Shown here piece after piece: positions 14,832 to 16,790 of a stretch of 16,790 nucleotides of DNA. The notes under the pieces are model-generated. The model was not told where the DNA came from. It worked only from the letters and a program-made list of their open reading frames with translations, and searched no databases. The stretch covers positions 1 through 16,790 of the forward strand of contig DKYP01000148.1 of assembly GCA_002499945.1 (NCBI GenBank). The letters are read 5' to 3'. The DNA is from Lachnoclostridium sp. UBA7097. Its GTDB lineage: Bacteria; Bacillota; Clostridia; Lachnospirales; Lachnospiraceae. Position 1 is the stretch's first letter, and each line of letters opens with the position of its first letter. The translations under genes were made by a program, and so were the position numbers.

Positions 14832-16790
14832 TTAATATAAGCTTCCAAGCTTATTTATTAATGCAATTACCCGCCCTGCACAGGCCCTTATATCCTCTTC
14901 CGCAAGTTTCCCCTCTGTATATGCCTTACGTATGTTTTCATCATCTCCAGGGTTTCCTGGCATAATAATATCATTACCTGCTGCCACACATTTCCAGGGA
15001 ATACTTCCATCTTCAGGGACTGTTGTATTCCAGTCAGATATAAATACCCCGTTAAAGCCCCATTCCCCACGGGCAACTGTTGTACAGATATCTTTACTGT
15101 TAGATGCATATACCCCGTTAATACGGTTATAAGAAGTCATAATTGCTGCTGGTGCACTTTTCTTTACTGCAATTTCAAACCCCCGGAGATATATCTCCCT
15201 AAGTGCCCTCTGTGAAATGCAGGCATCAACACCCATACGGTTGTCTTCCTGGTTATTGCAGGCAAAGTGTTTAATTGTTACACCACATTTTCCATTGCTT
15301 TGTACACCATTAGTTACTGCTGCTGCCATAATTCCTGATAATAACGGGTCTTCAGAATAATATTCAAAATTCCGCCCGCACAGCGGGTTCCTGTGTATAT
15401 TCATGCCTGGCGCAAGCCATAACCCTATATGGAATTCTTCCATCTCTTCTGCCACTGCCCTGCCAAATTCCTCCAGAAGCCCCGGGTCCCATGTCTGTGC
15501 AAGTGCTGTACCAGCTGGAAATGCTGTACAATACTGGTAATAAGTATCTGCATCTTTATGATGCTCCCTTTCTTTCAGGAAACCATTTTCTAAAGAGCCA
15601 AGGACACCTTCACAATATATTTTCCCAGTCTTGTGGTCTGCTTCGTAACTTTGCTGGAGGCGCAGTCCTGCCGGCCCATCTGCCATAACTATTAAACGTT
15701 CTTTACCTGCACCTTCTGGTATCTCTGCTGTTTCCCCTGCAGAACCTGGCACAAGTATTCCGGCAGAACCAAGATGGCTTGTTCCTTCTGTAATCTTTCC
15801 ATGCAGGAATTTTATTAATTCTTCTGCCTGCCCTTCACCTGCATATGGTGTTTTAAACTCTTTTTTCTCCTCTTTATGCGGTTTAAATGTAAAAACAGGA
15901 ACGTTTTTTTCCTCTGCAAGTGCAAGCCACTGGCTGTTTTGTTCCTTTGCATACTCTGCTTCGCCAAGTTCCTGGAATGCTGCCATTTTTTTACATATAC
16001 TGCTTGTATGTTCAAGCAAAACCGTTTCTTTAACTTCAAGTAATGCCACAGGTTCTAAAGAAACACTGCTATTTCCTGTCCATACACCATACCTGCCATT
16101 TTCAATAATCCACGCATCTATCTGTTCTGAAAAGCTGGCAATCTGCTTCTGCTCTATTTCAATTATAATCTGCTGTGTATCCCCTGGTTTTAAGACATCT
16201 GTCTTTGCAAAACCGGCAAGCCTCTGGTATTCTTTTGCAATACCTGTCTGTGGCGGTGTTATATATACCTGTACAACCTCACGCCCTGGATAATGCTTTC
16301 CAGTATTTTCTACATTAACTATAACTTTAATCCCGGTTTCTGTTACCTTTATATCTTCAAATTTTATCTGGAAGGATGTATATGAGAGCCCATACCCGAA
16401 CGGGAACAGTGGTTTTATCCCAAAACTGTTAAAATACCTGTATCCAACATAAATGCCTTCCCTGTATTCTTCTCTCTCCAGATTTCCATCAAGATAGCCA
16501 TAGCTGGAAGCAGAAGGGTAATCTTCATAATGCACTGCCCATGTTGTAGTAAGCTTGCCACATGGCACTGTCCTGCCATACAGCACATCTGCCACAGCAC
16601 TGCCTCCCTCCTGTCCAGGAAGTGAAATATTTAAAACTGCCTTTATACCAGGAACTTCCTGCAAGATACCAGTAAGCTCTGCCGGGGCACCAGTATTCAG
16701 TACAAGCACAATGGGGATATCCTTCTTGCCAAGATATAAAATATCTTTCCTTTCTTTCTGGCTTAAATAATAATCCCCTTCTGTCTTGCG
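14832..16790 (-). CDS. GH3 beta-glucosidase with swapped domain order, 5' end outside window
   Basis: The reading frame runs open to the window edge (16790), so the start is missing; 652 residues are visible, counted from the edge. GH3 enzymes remove terminal glucose from beta-glucosides. Here the usual C-terminal domain comes first (VLVLNTGAPAEL, YREGIYVGYRYF, FPFGYGLSYTSF), then a fibronectin-III-like domain (about 155-260), a linker, and then the catalytic TIM barrel at the C-terminus (about 330-652) with MADGPAGLR, KHFACNNQEDNR, MTSYNRINGVYASNS and GVFISDW, whose Asp586 is the nucleophile. This reversed order is known from Butyrivibrio fibrisolvens and Ruminococcus albus beta-glucosidases. 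Whether it is exported cannot be seen. It is the first visible gene of the cluster running to GH94. An internal GTG at 16709 is not the real start. Confidence 0.92.
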   Translation of the reverse strand, partial: RKTEGDYYLSQKERKDILYLGKKDIPIVLVLNTGAPAELTGILQEVPGIKAVLNISLPGQEGGSAVADVLYGRTVPCGKLTTTWAVHYEDYPSASSYGYLDGNLEREEYREGIYVGYRYFNSFGIKPLFPFGYGLSYTSFQIKFEDIKVTETGIKVIVNVENTGKHYPGREVVQVYITPPQTGIAKEYQRLAGFAKTDVLKPGDTQQIIIEIEQKQIASFSEQIDAWIIENGRYGVWTGNSSVSLEPVALLEVKETVLLEHTSSICKKMAAFQELGEAEYAKEQNSQWLALAEEKNVPVFTFKPHKEEKKEFKTPYAGEGQAEELIKFLHGKITEGTSHLGSAGILVPGSAGETAEIPEGAGKERLIVMADGPAGLRLQQSYEADHKTGKIYCEGVLGSLENGFLKEREHHKDADTYYQYCTAFPAGTALAQTWDPGLLEEFGRAVAEEMEEFHIGLWLAPGMNIHRNPLCGRNFEYYSEDPLLSGIMAAAVTNGVQSNGKCGVTIKHFACNNQEDNRMGVDACISQRALREIYLRGFEIAVKKSAPAAIMTSYNRINGVYASNSKDICTTVARGEWGFNGVFISDWNTTVPEDGSIPWKCVAAGNDIIMPGNPGDDENIRKAYTEGKLAEEDIRACAGRVIALINKLGSLY

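Noticed and set aside
14838..14853. TAAGCTT/AAGCTTA palindrome at the end of GH3 as a terminator
   Set aside because: It lies inside the last codons, has a 2-base loop and only 7 AT-rich pairs, and no run of U follows.
1..16790. CRISPR array, tRNA, rRNA or phage genes
   Set aside because: No regularly spaced repeat-spacer pattern, cloverleaf, ribosomal RNA motif or phage structural gene was seen in the window.

Overview
The window comes from a motile, AT-rich Gram-positive anaerobe, most likely a Clostridia/Lachnospiraceae member (Roseburia, Agathobacter, Butyrivibrio or Lachnospira type). This rests on strong AGGAGG ribosome sites, low GC, Gram-positive type signal peptides, a chemoreceptor, a domain-swapped GH3 like those known from Butyrivibrio and Ruminococcus, and a TnpB-only IS200/IS605 element. 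Genus is inference.

Layout. (i) 1-1471: a minus-strand gene for a secreted, beta-rich, unrecognised 433-residue protein, with a hairpin after it. (ii) 1472-2455: about 1 kb with no confident gene, holding two hairpins and short minus-strand reading pieces that look like decayed coding DNA. (iii) About 2456-3951: an IS200/IS605-type element carrying only tnpB (zinc-finger-less variant), with hairpins at both ends, a good promoter and a readable candidate guide. (iv) 4029-4394: a small DUF1294 membrane protein. (v) 4579-7407: a secreted multidomain GH16 beta-glucanase followed by a strong terminator, divergent from (vi) 7656-8396, an AraC-family regulator. (vii) 8449-16790: a minus-strand cluster in the transcription order GH3 beta-glucosidase (cut by the window edge), sugar-binding lipoprotein, methyl-accepting chemotaxis protein, GH94 phosphorylase.

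Together, (v)-(vii) read as one beta-glucan locus, probably beta-1,3-glucan (laminarin/callose type) or mixed-linkage glucan. GH16 would cut the polymer outside the cell, the lipoprotein would bind released sugars, GH94 would split disaccharides or oligosaccharides with phosphate, GH3 would hydrolyse the remainder, and AraC would control GH16 through three identical 10-bp direct repeats in the divergent promoter region. No permease is in view.

The outstanding observation is in the chemoreceptor. Its extracellular Cache sensor domain is split by an insert of about 159 residues that aligns without gaps, at about 61% identity by hand count, to the first carbohydrate-binding module of the nearby GH16 enzyme. 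The receptor therefore appears to carry the glucanase's own binding module, suggesting direct chemotactic sensing of the polysaccharide or its fragments, encoded in the same cluster as the enzymes that eat it.
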